A DNA stretch of 64,000 nucleotides from Panax quinquefolius (GCA_020205615.1 CM035173.1:33473280-33537279); one strand, 5' to 3'. Shown: positions 1 to 11,419, numbered from the stretch's first letter. Numbers and translations: made by a program. Notes: generated by a model from the letters alone, not told the origin.

Positions 1-107
1 GGATGTCAAGCTTTCTTAGCTCATGCCACGGATTTAAACAAAAATACGTCAGTTTTGAATGATATTTTTATTGTTAATAAATTTCCTAACGTATTCCCTG
101 AAGAACT
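1..107 (+). pseudogene. Ty3/gypsy (element H) pol fragment, protease-RT linker
   Basis: Frame 1 reads GCQAFLAHATDLNKN and ends FPNVFPEEL. This is the linker between protease and reverse transcriptase of plant chromoviruses, which normally continues LPGLPPERE. The reading is cut at the Leu codon by the insertion of element A. The missing continuation ([13 protein letters not shown]) is found at 18,949 on the same strand, after the matching copy of GAACT. The start of this element (5' LTR, gag, protease) lies left of the window. Confidence 0.9.
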
Positions 108-3100
108 TGTGACACCCCCAAATCTAGGTACTTCATTCCCACAAGATTCGGTGCTCACTACTCAAACATTCATACTATCTACCCAATAAAATATTATTTA
201 AACCATAAAATCCTTCCTTTAAATAAGGTTACATAATTAAACTCAAAACATCCCAGGTTATCTAACCTTTAATCGTCATTCAAATGCGGAATTAAATTAT
301 TACATAATGTCATTAAAATTAAGTCTAAGATCATCATAATAAAAGTATAAATCAGCATCACTTGTACAATTTTCCCTTTCCTTTGCTAGTTGAAGGTTCA
401 TCTACCTTCTCCACTTTAGCTGCAATGAGTTTATAAATATGCAAGAGTGAGCGAAACAATTTCCCACTGGATATAATAATGAATCAATAGTAGAATAACA
501 ATAATATCTGCCAAACGAATAGGCTCATCAAAAAAAATTGGATAGTACTCTAACAATGATAATCAGGAACTGAAATCCAAAATATGGAATATACATAACT
601 GAGGGTCATAAGACCATGAACTATGTCCACAGTTGTAAGTAATCTTTCAACTCCAAGTTTAATGATCATAAGACTATAAGGACTCCTCGCACTTGGGGGG
701 ATCGCCCTTCGCGTACCATGTATTGTGCACAAACATTTAACGCTACGCGTAAGTTATCCCCCCAATAATAATAGGGTTGTTCATCTCGATTATTTAGAGT
801 ACAAGTCCGCACCAAAGAAAGTTTGGTTTGAATAAGCTTTCAAGGGTAATTTGAAGTTCAACGAACATCAACTAGAGGACTAGTTGAATCAATAGTGTTA
901 GATAATACAACAGTTGATCAATAATAACATAATATGAAACAATGAATAAGTGTAAGTTTAACCGACGATACTTGATCTCATGCTTAGAAACAACTACATA
1001 AAGATAAGTATTGAATGACAATAATAAGCCTTGCTTGAATAAAATTAAGCTAGGACTATGAATTATTGAATAAACATTAAGTAATAACAAGTGAAAATAA
1101 AGCTTACTTATCATGAGAATGATTTGTGTCAGGTAAATAAACTATAATAATTCAACATTTGAAATTAGAATTCAAGAAAACTGCATTCATAATATCCGAA
1201 TAACAATAATAAAACTTGTCTAACAATAAACAAGTTAGAATGCATCAATAAGTATTGGACTTCAAACTTGTTTGAATAAAATAATGTCATAACTAGATTG
1301 TTCAAATCATGATTAAGTATACAATAGTTCATTTAACGAAACTTTAAAGTAAGAACTAACTCAACATAAATGTAAGGATAAAAGGCTTGCTCAAAGTAAA
1401 AAGAGAAGTTTAGAAACTTGCTCAATGTAAATATAGAGTTAGAAAACTTGACTTGAGCGTAAGCTATAAAGTTAAACTCACGATCATCTACACATAATTT
1501 TAGAACCACAATACCTATTAGTATGCTAACATAACATGTTCATTTCTAGCCAAACTTATCATTGAAGCACAAGTCCTTTATTACCATTTACATTTCAGAA
1601 AATTCAAGTGTTTTACTTCGCAACACTTGTCTAACGCTTATTATGTATACTAAATTACCACATAACGCGTTCTCGATATACTAACCATTTTTGCAACTTT
1701 GAACTTACTAACCCCAATTCACTATGCTATGTTAACCTTAACATTACACATTTAACATGCTAACATAATTTCAGACCATGTTATGACGCTAACTCAAGAC
1801 TGCAGCAGCAGCAGAACATCAAAAATCTCAAACCCGATTGTATGTGGCAAGTACCGTTTTTTGCTTTTGAAGACTTATGCAAGCAATTTTGCGGCCAGTG
1901 TTCAGATAGACGCAGAGAGGCTAATGAACAATAGCCGACTTTAGCCCAACAAACACAAATTTCACCCACCAAACAGTGAAAACAACACGTAAGATAAATA
2001 TACAACTATTATAAACATGATTGCTCACATTTACAACCAATTAGAACAATATAACACCAACTAAACTATTTTAATTTCTCAAAATTCATGTTTTTCATAT
2101 AAAACTCCATTTTTGATATTCATTCTAGAAATCATCACTGTGAATTCATTAGTTGACCAAATTACTCCATTCAAACTACGTTACGTTCGTATCTCAATGA
2201 ACTACCATATACAAACTTCAATTTACAGTTTTACATAAGAATTGACCATCTAAATTGGTACTTATCTAAGCCATACAAAGAATACATATGCTGACAAATT
2301 TTCTTCCTACTGTAAACCAAAATTAGCATGCGATTATTGCTTAAACACAATACCTAATCATTATAAGCATGTATAACCCCTATAACTTAGTTACATAACA
2401 ACAATTCAGAAGAAATAGAATTCACAGAGCGTAGAAAAACTTTGTCGTAGTTCACATATGCAGACATATACATATATATATTAAGGTTGTATAAAAATAC
2501 CTTCAAATTGCTTGTAATCCTTTTTGATAACACTGCAAAATGCTCTGAAATTCTTCTTTCTCAAATTCTCTCAACTCTCACAAAACTCAGTACTCTCAAC
2601 TTTGCAAACAAGAATGCGTATAAATAACTGAATAATAAGCGTAAACAAAAAAACCGATATGGCCTTAATAATACTACTAAATGTCAATTCAGTTACTAAC
2701 GTATATAAATATATTATATTTATTACTTTATTTATTTTATTTATTTTCAAAAATTTGAAATTTCAAAAGCCTAAGTGTGACACCCCCAAACAGGTATACA
2801 TCACCCATCTTGAGTCGCCAAATACATGGTATAAAATACAAATACAACTTACTTATACAACAGTCGTGTAAAATACGACGAAATATAATCTAAGAGTTTT
2901 AATAAGGATATTGTCATCTAGACAATATCCACACTCAATAGAGTCCTCATTACATTTATTGTCACACAATTTAATAGAATAGTGAGGACTACTAATGCTA
3001 TCTTCTGGACCATCACTCCATTCCCCGACTCGTCCCAGCTATATTCTCATTTCCTGAAGAGAACAGTGGGGTGAGCTCAACTAGCCCAGTAAGAAATATT

Positions 3101-3299
3101 ATGACTAAGATAATGCAGAATAAATTATCATTAGTCTTTAACAATGTTAAACTGATAAAACACAATAGACATCAAGTTTAAGCGCAGTGAGAATCAAGAA
3201 TCCATTAGAAAAGTCAAGTAGAGAATAAAATCTACTATCTCTACATGATTTAAAATGTTTTCATTAATTTTTATCATCGAGACTCAGCTTAATAAATAA

Positions 3300-3545
3300 A
3301 CCACATCATCGAATCATCCCTGCACTACGGGCCAAGGATATTCTTTAAATCATCAATGGTCATGATTATATCGAATAATCCCTGGTCATAATCATACCAA
3401 GTCCATTTCTGCATGTAAGTCAAAGATATACAACAATAAAACCAATAATCAACAATCCATCTTTGCACGTAAGCCAAAGATATATAATTCAATAAACAAC
3501 AGTCCATCTTCGCACGTAAGCCAAAGATAACTTTCATCACCATAT
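3300..3545 (-). repeat. Short tandem repeats with CTTTGCACGTAAGCCAAAG core
   Basis: Inside the B LTR, units of about 50 bases repeat the core CTTTGCACGTAAGCCAAAG and the near-palindrome GGTCATGATTAT ... ATAATCATACC. Each core can fold back on itself (CTTTG with CAAAG). The same units recur in other B copies, for example 26,390-26,880 and 63,380-63,485. Confidence 0.75.
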
Positions 3546-4784
3546 AAGCATGAGGATAATGACAATGATATAAACATTAATCAAACTAAAACAAGGATAA
3601 ATATTAAAGACTTTAAATTTATCTAAATATTATCAATCACTTAATAAACTCATAATCTAATATTGTCAATATTATAACAATATTTTAATCACTTCTTCAA
3701 CTTATAAACAATTTATTTCAATTGTTTACACTATCAAATAATGCATTAAATTTTTCAAAAAAAAAACCATACTCATAAGATTTCATCACCAATGTTCAAA
3801 TTCCTTATCAGAAATCTGCATATACCCTATATAGGATTCCCAAGCCATAAAATTCTATTTTTTTCAATTTTGTTACTTCACATAACATATTTAACTCATA
3901 TGTTCGTAACTAAACCATTTTCATGAAAAATACCAAATCAGTCCCAAAAATATTTCTTTTCTGTGGTTTAGCAGAATATAGTCCCATGATGAACATATAT
4001 TTTTCTCGTAATTTTTAAAATTCATTTACTATTTTTCAAAAATCAATTTCTAATTAATTCCTTAAGAAATTAGCTACCTCAAGTTTAACTCCAAAAATTC
4101 CCAAATCTTGGCAGGATCTTACACATGTTAACATGAGCTTCCAGTTTAAATTTCATGATCATCGGAGTTATAAAACTCCGATTATAGCGTTTTTCGTCGG
4201 AAAAACCTAAATATTGAAATGGTCATAACTTGCTCATTTTAAGTCAGAATAAGCTCATTTTTGGACAGGTGGTACTTTATACCATATACTTTCATGTCCC
4301 AAAAGGCTGGAATTTTTCTCATAAATTAAGTGGCTGAAACAGCCCTTTTAAAAATATGGACAGTAGTTTTTTTGGCATTTTCAGTTTTTGACTCCTTTGC
4401 AAAAATCAGTCCACACGAAAATCTACAATACCTTTTCCAGTGATTCCACTTGGATAAGTTAGTAAACTCATAGATCTAACTCTAGGAATTGACCACACTT
4501 AAAAATTTGAAATATAATAGGAGATATGGTCAATTGAATTTCATGTTCCATTTTCACCAAAATCTGATTTTCAACTCTTTGTGATTTCTAAGAAACTTTC
4601 ATGTTTTCTCATAATAACCAACATAACTCATCATAACACTTACTAATACTTCATATACCCATGTTTTCATCTGTCCAATGCTTTTATTATGACTCTCATC
4701 ATAATCAATGTAAACAGATCATTTCCACAATTTAATAAGGAATGAATACAAAGGATCATTCACCATCCATGTGGTAATCCACAC

Positions 4785-5370
4785 AGGCAGGTTATTCCAA
4801 CAGAATAATAAAGAATGGAATAACAGAAGGATTCACCATGCGTGTGATAGACTGCATAGACAGGTTATTCCCAGAAGAATAATAAATAATGGAACCAGGT
4901 CTGGCGTAAACGCACAGACAGGATATTCCGACAGAATAATAAAGAATGGAATAACAACAGAAATTACCATGCATGCGATAGAATCGCATGACGAGTTATT
5001 CCAATAGAATAATAAATAATGGAACTAGATTGTACAGAACGCACGCATACATGATATTCGATAGAATAATAAAGAATGGAATAACAACGAAATCACCGTG
5101 CATGCGATGTAATCGCATGCATGCATGATTATTCCAACAGATAATAAATAATGGAACCGGTCCCAAGCGTAAGCTTACAGATAGGATATTCCGAGAATAA
5201 TAAAGAACGGAATAATAGAAGAATTTCCCCATGTATGCCAGATTGCCGCAGATAAACAAGTTATTCTAATGTAATAACAAAAAATGGAATAATAGAAGAA
5301 TTTCACCGATATGCGAGACTTGCATAAATAGGTTATTCCAACATAATAATAAAGAATGGAATAACAACTC
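4785..5370 (-). repeat. Array of about nine mini-hairpin subrepeats in LTR
   Basis: Units of about 58-75 bp each contain GTTATTCCA, then an AATAATAAAGA-type spacer, then TGGAATAAC, i.e. inverted arms with a loop of about 16 nt. About nine units follow one another with alternating longer and shorter inter-hairpin spacers. The array lies downstream of the TATA box in LTR orientation, so it would be in transcribed R/U5. Equivalent arrays occur in five other LTR copies in this window. Confidence 0.85.
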
Positions 5371-5420
5371 TTACGAGTATTGAAAGAAATAATTCTCTTC
5401 ATGAATACGAAGGAATAATA

Positions 5421-5430
5421 CCCCTTACCT
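5421..5430 (-). promoter_or_regulatory. Splice-donor-like AGGTAAGGGG in LTR leader
   Basis: The minus strand reads AGGTAAGGGG, about 135 nt downstream of the LTR TATA box and just before the hairpin array. The same motif stands in the same place in most other B LTRs, so it may be a 5' splice site or another conserved leader signal. Its function is an inference. Confidence 0.5.
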
Positions 5431-5555
5431 CAAAAGAAGACTGGATACTGGAATAGTGATATAGTAGACTTCTCTTCTTCTTTCTCTCTATAATTTCTCT
5501 CTATAATAATGGCTTTAAAGCTTTAGTGAATTGGTGAGAAATGAAGGAAGAATGA

Positions 5556-5570
5556 GCTTCTATTTATAGG
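5556..5570 (-). promoter_or_regulatory. LTR TATA box
   Basis: The minus strand reads CCTATAAATAGAAGC, a near-ideal plant TATA box followed by a purine-rich leader (GAGAGAAATTATAGAGAG type). It marks the U3/R side of the B LTR promoter. Confidence 0.8.
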
Positions 5571-5839
5571 AAAATATAGTTTTGATAATTACACGTTTTG
5601 GGGCTCGAAATATTATAGTACAATACCTCCAACTTTTCTTTTATTTTTAATTCAGTCATCAAAGTATTATCAAACTTGCACCACCTCCCCTAATAGTAAA
5701 TCATGTGACTCAATAGTTCTAAACATGTGAAAAAATTAATTACAGTATAGTACCTTTATCTATACCTCCATTTTTAACTTAGTCATGCAAGTATCATCAA
5801 TCTTGCACCAACTCCTCTAATAGTAAGTGAATGTGACTC

Positions 5840-5912
5840 AATAGTAACTCGTGAATAGTAACTCATGAATAGTAACTCATGAATAGTAACTCGTGAATAG
5901 TACTCCAATATG
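5840..5912 (-). repeat. 14-bp direct repeats, AATAGTAACTCATG type, in U3
   Basis: About five head-to-tail copies of a unit reading AATAGTAACTCATG or AATAGTAACTCGTG lie upstream of the TATA box in LTR orientation. Related TACTATTCAC-type repeats occur in all other B LTRs. Confidence 0.8.
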
Positions 5913-6724
5913 AAAAGTGCCCTGAATACCCGATTGAACAATATAATCTCCATACATCAATTATTATCGAAATAAATGTCGATTTCTACTAACACAAATA
6001 ATCTCAACACAATAAAACTATCAAATTCATCTTTAATCAACATGAACTTATTCATCATTAATATTATAACTCATAATATTTAACAACCAGGTCGTTCCCA
6101 AGAAAGAGGGGGCTTTCCAATAAGGATTTCTCCCTATTGGCGCGCAATTAGGTGACCAAACCTCTCCTTGGCAGAACTTCTAAATATTGTAAATATTGCA
6201 ATTTAATAATATGAATAACTTTATCATCTTAATTATTGATTTAATAATATAACATATTATGCAGATGATATTTGATAATAATCGAATCAATAATATGAGA
6301 GATATGATGCAGCAATTACTGTAGCAATAATTGAGTATAATTGAGTGACTTCTCACGTAAGCATCAATAACCAATACCGTGTGTCACTATGCAACCACAC
6401 GTAATACTATACTTTTACTACCGAGTAGTTCAACAGTTTTAACGGTAAAACTTCCGTCGTTATTTTCAATAAAATATTTTTGTCGTTCTCTCAATTCGAC
6501 AATAATTCTGTTGTGGGATCCACCAATGATTGTACCGTCGTACGGATATTCCCCGACACAAAGAATATTCCCCGACCAATCGAATATAATATAACAACTT
6601 GCATACTTTGCAAAATTTATAAATACTACCCACAACTATAACATTATCTCAAATTCACACCGTAATATAAAAAAAATTATTTCGAGAAAATTAAATCTTT
6701 ATTCGTAAAATTTGGGATTTTATA

Positions 6725-6740
6725 ATCTCCCCTCCTTATG
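6725..6740 (-). other. Polypurine tract of truncated B element
   Basis: The minus strand reads CATAAGGAGGGGAGAT immediately upstream of the LTR start, the usual second-strand primer site next to a 3' LTR. It shows that the LTR at 2,776-6,724 is a 3' LTR and not a solo LTR. Confidence 0.8.
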
Positions 6741-7011
6741 AAATTTTGCCCTCGAAATTTACGTACATACCTGGTATGCCGAACAGATGAGGACACTTCG
6801 TCCGATTCTAATTCTTGAGGTATAACCTTTGAGTGTTGAATACATTCCAGGATTTTAACAGGTACATCTTCATACGTTAAATCTCCCGCTATCTCGTCCA
6901 GTTCTAAATTAATAATGTGGTTCGGGTCATCCACATATTTACGTAACATCGATACGTTAAAAACGTTATGAACACGAGACATACTTGGCGGTAAAACGAG
7001 TCTATAAATAT
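6741..7011 (-). pseudogene. Pol 3' end of truncated B element (integrase tail/chromodomain remnant)
   Basis: The minus strand reads YRLVLPPSMSRVHNVF, then LRKYVDDPNHII, the end of a chromovirus integrase, leading into the chromodomain segment. After KVIPQ the expected WRNHDVEEMTW block is missing, so the chromodomain core is deleted. A shifted frame then gives the usual tail PHLFGIPGMYVNFEGKIS before the PPT. The upstream part of pol is absent: sequence similarity stops at about 7,012, where element A LTR sequence begins. Remains of a once complete element. Confidence 0.8.
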
Positions 7012-7012
7012 A

Positions 7013-7355
7013 TAGACTTTGCCGTAGTTCAGATATGCAGACATATACATATATATATATTAAGGTTGTATAAAAATACCTTTAAATTGCTTGTAATCCT
7101 TTTTGATAACACTGCAAAATGCTCTGAAATCCTTCTTTCTCAAATTCTCTCAACTCCCACAAAACTCAGTACTCTCAACTTTGCAAACAAGAATGCGTAT
7201 AAACAACTGAATAATAAGCGTAAACAAAAGAAACTGATATGGCCTTAATAATACTACTAAATGTTAATTCAGTTACTAACGTATATAAATATATTATATT
7301 TATTACTTTATTTATTTTATTTATTTTCAAAAATTAGAAATTCCAAAAGCCTAAG
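7013..7355 (-). repeat. Second copy of a 340-bp piece of the element A LTR
   Basis: This stretch repeats about 2,440-2,775 nearly base for base (both contain the ATATGCAGACATATACATA run and TTTTTGATAACACTGCAAAATGC). It ends in the same CTAAG that precedes the B insertion at 2,776. After CTAAG the LTR continues normally to 7,806. The right LTR of element A has this segment only once (in 18,240-18,490). Confidence 0.85.
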
Positions 7356-7806
7356 ACTTGCTTGGCAAACCCTTTAATTTTTAAAGAATTAAAATAATTT
7401 TAAATCTTGTTTGGCAAAAACTAATTTAAATCCTTTCTAATTTATTTTAATAAACACTTTAATTTATAATTATAATCACATACTATTTATTTGAATTTTT
7501 ATATACAATATTAACCCATTAAATTAATCACATACTATATTTAATTACATATAGCCTTTTAGCAAAATCACAAAATTATAATTTTCATTATAACTTTATT
7601 TAATAATTTAATATACCATCTATATTATTAAATCAACAATATAACATCTCATGTTATTTTATAGCTCTCTAAATTATAAATTAGTTTAATTTAGAAAATA
7701 CTCTAATAAATTTAGATTCATTAATTCAACAATAAACACACCAAATAAATATTTATATTATTCAATAAATATTTAATATTACACTTTGAAATTTTGGATC
7801 ATTACA

Positions 7807-7905
7807 TCTTTCCCTCCTTACAAGGATTCTGTCCCCAGAATCACAATTCAAACAATCAAATCGTCATATTCTCCCCTACTTATAAAGATTCTGTCCCTAG
7901 AATCG
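7807..7905 (-). other. Polypurine tract of element A, duplicated
   Basis: On the minus strand GTAAGGAGGGAAAGA directly precedes the 3' LTR (TGTAATGATCC...). About 60 bases upstream a related copy reads TAAGTAGGGGAGAAT. Both are preceded by GGGACAGAATC, so this is a short tandem duplication holding two PPT-like tracts. The LTR-adjacent one (7,807-7,821) is the expected primer site. Confidence 0.75.
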
Positions 7906-7915
7906 AAGGCACAGA

Positions 7916-8149
7916 CTAAACAAATAACTCAGGATAATTCTTCATCATATCAGCTTCGAGTTCCCACGTAGCCTCTTCGACGTTGTGGTTCCTCCATATC
8001 ACCTTCACAGAAGGTATCACTTTATTCCTGAGCACTTGTTCTTTCCTGTCGACTATCTGGATAGGAATCTCTTCGTAAGACAAATCTTTACTGAACTATA
8101 ACGGTTCATACTCAATCACATGTTTGTAATCCGGTTTATAAGGTCATAA
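7916..8149 (-). pseudogene. Chromodomain of element A
   Basis: The minus strand carries HVIEYEPL, then SYEEIPIQIVDRKEQVLRNK, VIPSVKVIWRNHNVEEATWE and the end NYPELFV before a TAG at 7,916-7,918. VKVIWRNHNVEEATWE is the chromodomain-like block at the C-terminus of plant chromovirus integrases, thought to steer integration into heterochromatin. Two in-frame stops (TGA after SVL, TAG after EPL) break it. The TAG fits a C-to-T change of a Gln codon. Confidence 0.85.
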
Positions 8150-8719
8150 CACCGACACATGAAAAACATTGTGCACATGTTCTAATTGTGGGGGTAAAGC
8201 TACTTCGTAAGCCACCTCTCCCACTCTTTGCAATATTTCGAAAGGTCTAATAAATCTCGGGTTGAGCTTTCCTTTCTTGCCAAAACAAAATTTCCCCTTC
8301 CAAGGAAAAACTTTCAGAAACACGAAACTTTCTACTTCAAATTCACGATTCTGCTTGTGTTGATCAGCGTACTTTTTCTGTCGATCTTGAGCAGCTACCA
8401 ATCTTGCTTTGATGAGTTTGAAAACTTCAGTGGTCTGCTGAACCAATTTTGGGCCTAACAATTGCTGTTCTCCAACTTCATCCCAGCATAGTGGAGTTCT
8501 GCACTTTCTGCTGTATAACGCCTTGTATGGCAGCATACCAATGCTTGCGTGGTAACTGTTACTGTATGCAAATTCCACCAACGGTAGATGATCATCCCAA
8601 TTTCCTTTGAAATCCATGATGCACGCTCTGAGTATATCTTCAAGCGTCTGGATCATTCTTTCACTTTGCCCATCGGTTTGCGGATGATATGATGTGCTCA
8701 TCTTCAATTGTGTTCCCAT
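8144..8719 (-). pseudogene. Integrase C-terminal half of element A
   Basis: A 191-codon open stretch beginning MGTQLKMSTSYHPQTDGQSE. It carries the third catalytic residue (Glu in DGQSERMIQTLE), the GPY/F-type region (LNPRFIRPFEILQRVGEVAY) and ends HVHNVFHVSVL, the usual link to the chromodomain. It is separated from the upstream integrase half by a stop in RFKSNF-stop-KRLQ, where a Trp codon is expected (a TGG-to-TAG transition). It belongs to the same former polyprotein and is not a gene of its own. Confidence 0.9.
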
Positions 8720-8737
8720 GCATTCTTGTAGTCTCTT

Positions 8738-9679
8738 CTAGAAATTTGATTTGAACCTTGAATCTCTATCTGATACAATTGATACTGGAACTCCATGTCT
8801 TGAGACGATCTCTTTAACGTATAATTTCGCTAGCTGGTCAAGATTAAATCTAATCTTTATTGGCAAAAAGTGTGCAAATTTTGTCAATCTGTCCACTATT
8901 ACCCATATCGCATCATATCCTTTCTGAGTTGTTGGAAGACCTACCACAAAATCCATTGTGATATGCTCCCACTTCCATTCCGGTATCTCCAACAGTTGAA
9001 GTAATCTGCTTGGTCGTTGATGCTCGGCCTTCACTTTCTGACATGTCAAGCACTTTGCAATGCACTCTGCAACATTTCTTTTCATGTTCGACCACCAAAA
9101 ATAACGCCACAAATCTTGATACATTTTTGTACTTCCTAGATGAATTGAATATCTTGAGCTATGAGCTTCCGTCAATATGTCTTCTTTAATTTCCTGTACT
9201 GTTGGAACCCAAATTCGTCCCTCGAATCTTAGCATTCCCGCAGTATCGACCTGGTACTTCGCTTCTTTTCCCTCACCCACGTTTTCCTTTATTTTCTTAC
9301 ATTCTTCATCTTGTAGCTGAGCGTTTTTCACTTTGTCCACCAAACTTGGACTAGTTTCTATCTGGAACAATTTTTCATTGGACTCTTCTGAAAATTTGAT
9401 TTCCAACTCTAACCTTGCCATTGCTGTAATAAGCTCCTCTTTATCTGTTAACAATATCAACTTTTCTCTGCCTTTCCTACTCAAGGCATCTGCAACCACG
9501 TTTGCTTTGTCTGAATGATAAAAGATCTCTGATCGTAATCCTTTATCAATTCCATCCATCTTCTTTGTCGCGTGTTGAGGTCTTTCGTGTGAAAATATAC
9601 TTGAGACTTTTTTATGGTGCATGTAGATCTCACATTTTTCTCCGTAGAGATAGTGTCCCCATATCTTGGTCTTGAACAA
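8738..9679 (-). pseudogene. RNase H C-terminus and integrase N-terminal half of element A
   Basis: A 313-codon open stretch. RNase H end: [13 protein letters not shown] (about residues 58-70). Integrase zinc-binding region: [12 protein letters not shown] then CIAKCLTCQ (H/H/C/C spacing kept). Core: [20 protein letters not shown] with the first catalytic Asp, and [15 protein letters not shown] with the second. The start codon is not the true start; it is merely the first Met after a frameshift. The N-terminal RNase H residues are garbled (MHHKK where DHKSL is usual). Confidence 0.9.
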
Positions 9680-10467
9680 CCACCGCTATGACTCTAAGTC
9701 GTGAGTCGGATATCCTTTTTCGTAGTCCTTCGGTTGCCTTGATGCATACTGTGATAACCTTACCGATTTTGTATAAGAACACAACCCAATCCTTTGTGTG
9801 AAGCATCACTATACACCACAAAGTTTTCTGTATTATCCGGTAATGACAACACAGGTGCCACACTAAGCTTCTTCTTTAATTCTTGAAAACTTTCTTCACA
9901 TTTCTCCGTCAAACAAACTTTCTGATTTTCTTGTCAAATTTGTCGATGGAGTTGCAATCTTGGAAAATCTTGAATAAAGCTGTCTATAATAGCTGCCAAA
10001 CCCAAGAAACTTCTTACTTGAGATGGAGTTCTTGGTGGTTCCCAATTTATCACGACTTGACTTTTGATGGATCCACGGAAATCCCATCCTTATCGATTAC
10101 GTGTCCAAGAAATTGTGACGTTCCAAATAAAAATCACATGTAGAGAATTTTTGCGTACAACTTTTCTTTTCTTAACATCTCAACGTCGGGGACGTAAGTG
10201 TTCTATGTGTTCCTCTTGAGTTTTAGAGTACACCAGAATATCATCGATAAACACCACCACAAACTTGTCCAAAAATGGTTTAAACACCCTGTTCATCAAA
10301 TCCATGAACGCTGCAGGGGCGTTTGTCAAACCAAATAACATTACTAAAAATTCATAATGTCCATACCGAGTTTAGAATGCCATCTTCGGTACATCCTCTT
10401 TCCTCACTTTCAATTGGTGATATCCACTTCTCAAGTCTATTTTCGAGAAATATCTAGCATCCTTCAA
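9680..10467 (-). pseudogene. RT palm/thumb and RNase H N-terminus of element A, frameshifted
   Basis: No long open frame remains, but family motifs are readable across frames on the minus strand: FLGHVI followed by DGISVDPSKV (end of RT), and RNase H pieces with VVYSDASHKGLGCVL-like spelling around 9,780-9,850. Several stops and shifts occur. It joins the RT fingers at 10,468 to the RNase H end at 9,679. Confidence 0.75.
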
Positions 10468-11334
10468 TTAATCAAACAAGTCATCTATTCTTGGCAATGG
10501 ATATTTATTCTTAATAGTGACTTTGTTCAATTCTCTGTAATCAATGCAAAGACGCATTGATCCATCCTTCTTCTTCACGAATAACACCGGTGCTCCCCAC
10601 GGTGATACATTCGGTTGAATATACTTCTTGTCTAACAGCTCTTGCAGTTGCTCCATTAGTTCCTTCATTTCTACAGGGGCCATTCTGTATGGGGCCTTCG
10701 ATATCGGAGAGGTTCCTGGCGCTAAGTCGATCACGAACTCGATTTCTCGGTCAGGCGGAAGTCCTGGCAAATCCTCAGGAAAAACATCCACGAACTCCCT
10801 AACTATCGGTATTTCCTCCAATTTCATACCCTTCTCCTTTTGAGTATCGACTATGTAAGCTAAATACCCCACACAGCCCTGACTCAATAACTTTTTGGCT
10901 TGCATCATCGTCAGACATTTCATTTGTCTAGGCGATTTGTTACCATGAAAAACTACCTTTGACAGAGTCATAAGGTTTACACACTTCTTTTGGCAGTTAA
11001 TTATCGCTCCATAATTGAATAGCCAATCCATTCCCAATATCACATCGAACTCTCCGAGTTTTATCGGGATTAAGTCTACTTTCATAACGTTCCCTTTTAT
11101 ATTCACCCTACAGTTCTTGTATACGAACCTAACAGGAATCACTTCCCTATTCACAATTTCTATGTTTAAAGGGAATTTCAACTCTTCACAAGGTATTTCT
11201 AAATTCTTAGCAAAATCATCAGATATAAATGAGCAAGTAGCACCCAAATCAAATAATACACGTGCATCTATATCATTGATTGGGATTATACCTGACACAA
11301 CATCCTTTGAATGTACCGCATCCTGTACCGTCAT
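10468..11334 (-). pseudogene. Protease and RT N-terminal part of element A
   Basis: A 288-codon open stretch. Protease region: [15 protein letters not shown] (residues 24-38), the slot of the D-S/T-G catalytic triad; here it reads Asp-Leu-Gly, so the aspartic protease is probably inactive. [17 protein letters not shown] is the usual protease C-terminal signature. [67 protein letters not shown]; then a frameshift before the catalytic YVDD region. The TTG Leu fits C-to-T change of a TCG Ser codon. Confidence 0.9.
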
Positions 11335-11419
11335 GTTGAAGGTTCTGGCTGTGGGCTTATTTATTGATGTTGGTCCTGCAATAACCAGTGCACCTCCACT
11401 AGCATTTCCCTTGTCCCAT

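Larger units (their letters stand above)
2776..6724 (-). repeat. B-family LTR, long subfamily with hairpin array
   Basis: In minus orientation it starts (in + coordinates) TGTGACACCCCCAAACAGG right after CTAAG, and ends around 6,724 in a decayed form of GGGGTCTTACA. At about 3.9 kb it is the longest intact B LTR here. A TATA box (minus strand CCTATAAATAGAAG) lies at 5,556-5,570. Tandem hairpin subrepeats lie at about 4,785-5,370, and a conserved U3 palindrome at 6,118-6,140. It is followed directly by a polypurine tract and pol 3' end, so it was the 3' LTR of a minus-strand element. Nothing else is coded in it. Confidence 0.85.
108..7806 (-). repeat. 3' LTR of element A, interrupted by a B-family insertion
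   Basis: Native LTR sequence occupies 108-2,775 and 7,356-7,806, about 3.1 kb in total, which is long for a plant LTR. A family B LTR plus a stub of its pol sits at 2,776-7,011. About 340 bp of the LTR is then present a second time at 7,013-7,355. The matching right LTR starts at 13,648, and the first 200 bases differ at only a few positions. No gene lies in 108-2,775. The short open frames there are chance readings in AT-rich LTR sequence. Confidence 0.85.

Noticed and set aside
1781..2005. A Cys-rich 74-residue frame on the minus strand
   Set aside because: It lies wholly inside the element A LTR, is not kept open in the right LTR and has no neighbours that would support a gene.
4785..5370. 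Regularly spaced repeats that might suggest a CRISPR array
   Set aside because: Units are directly adjoining LTR subrepeats of variable length in eukaryotic retrotransposons; there are no unique spacers of constant length and no cas genes.
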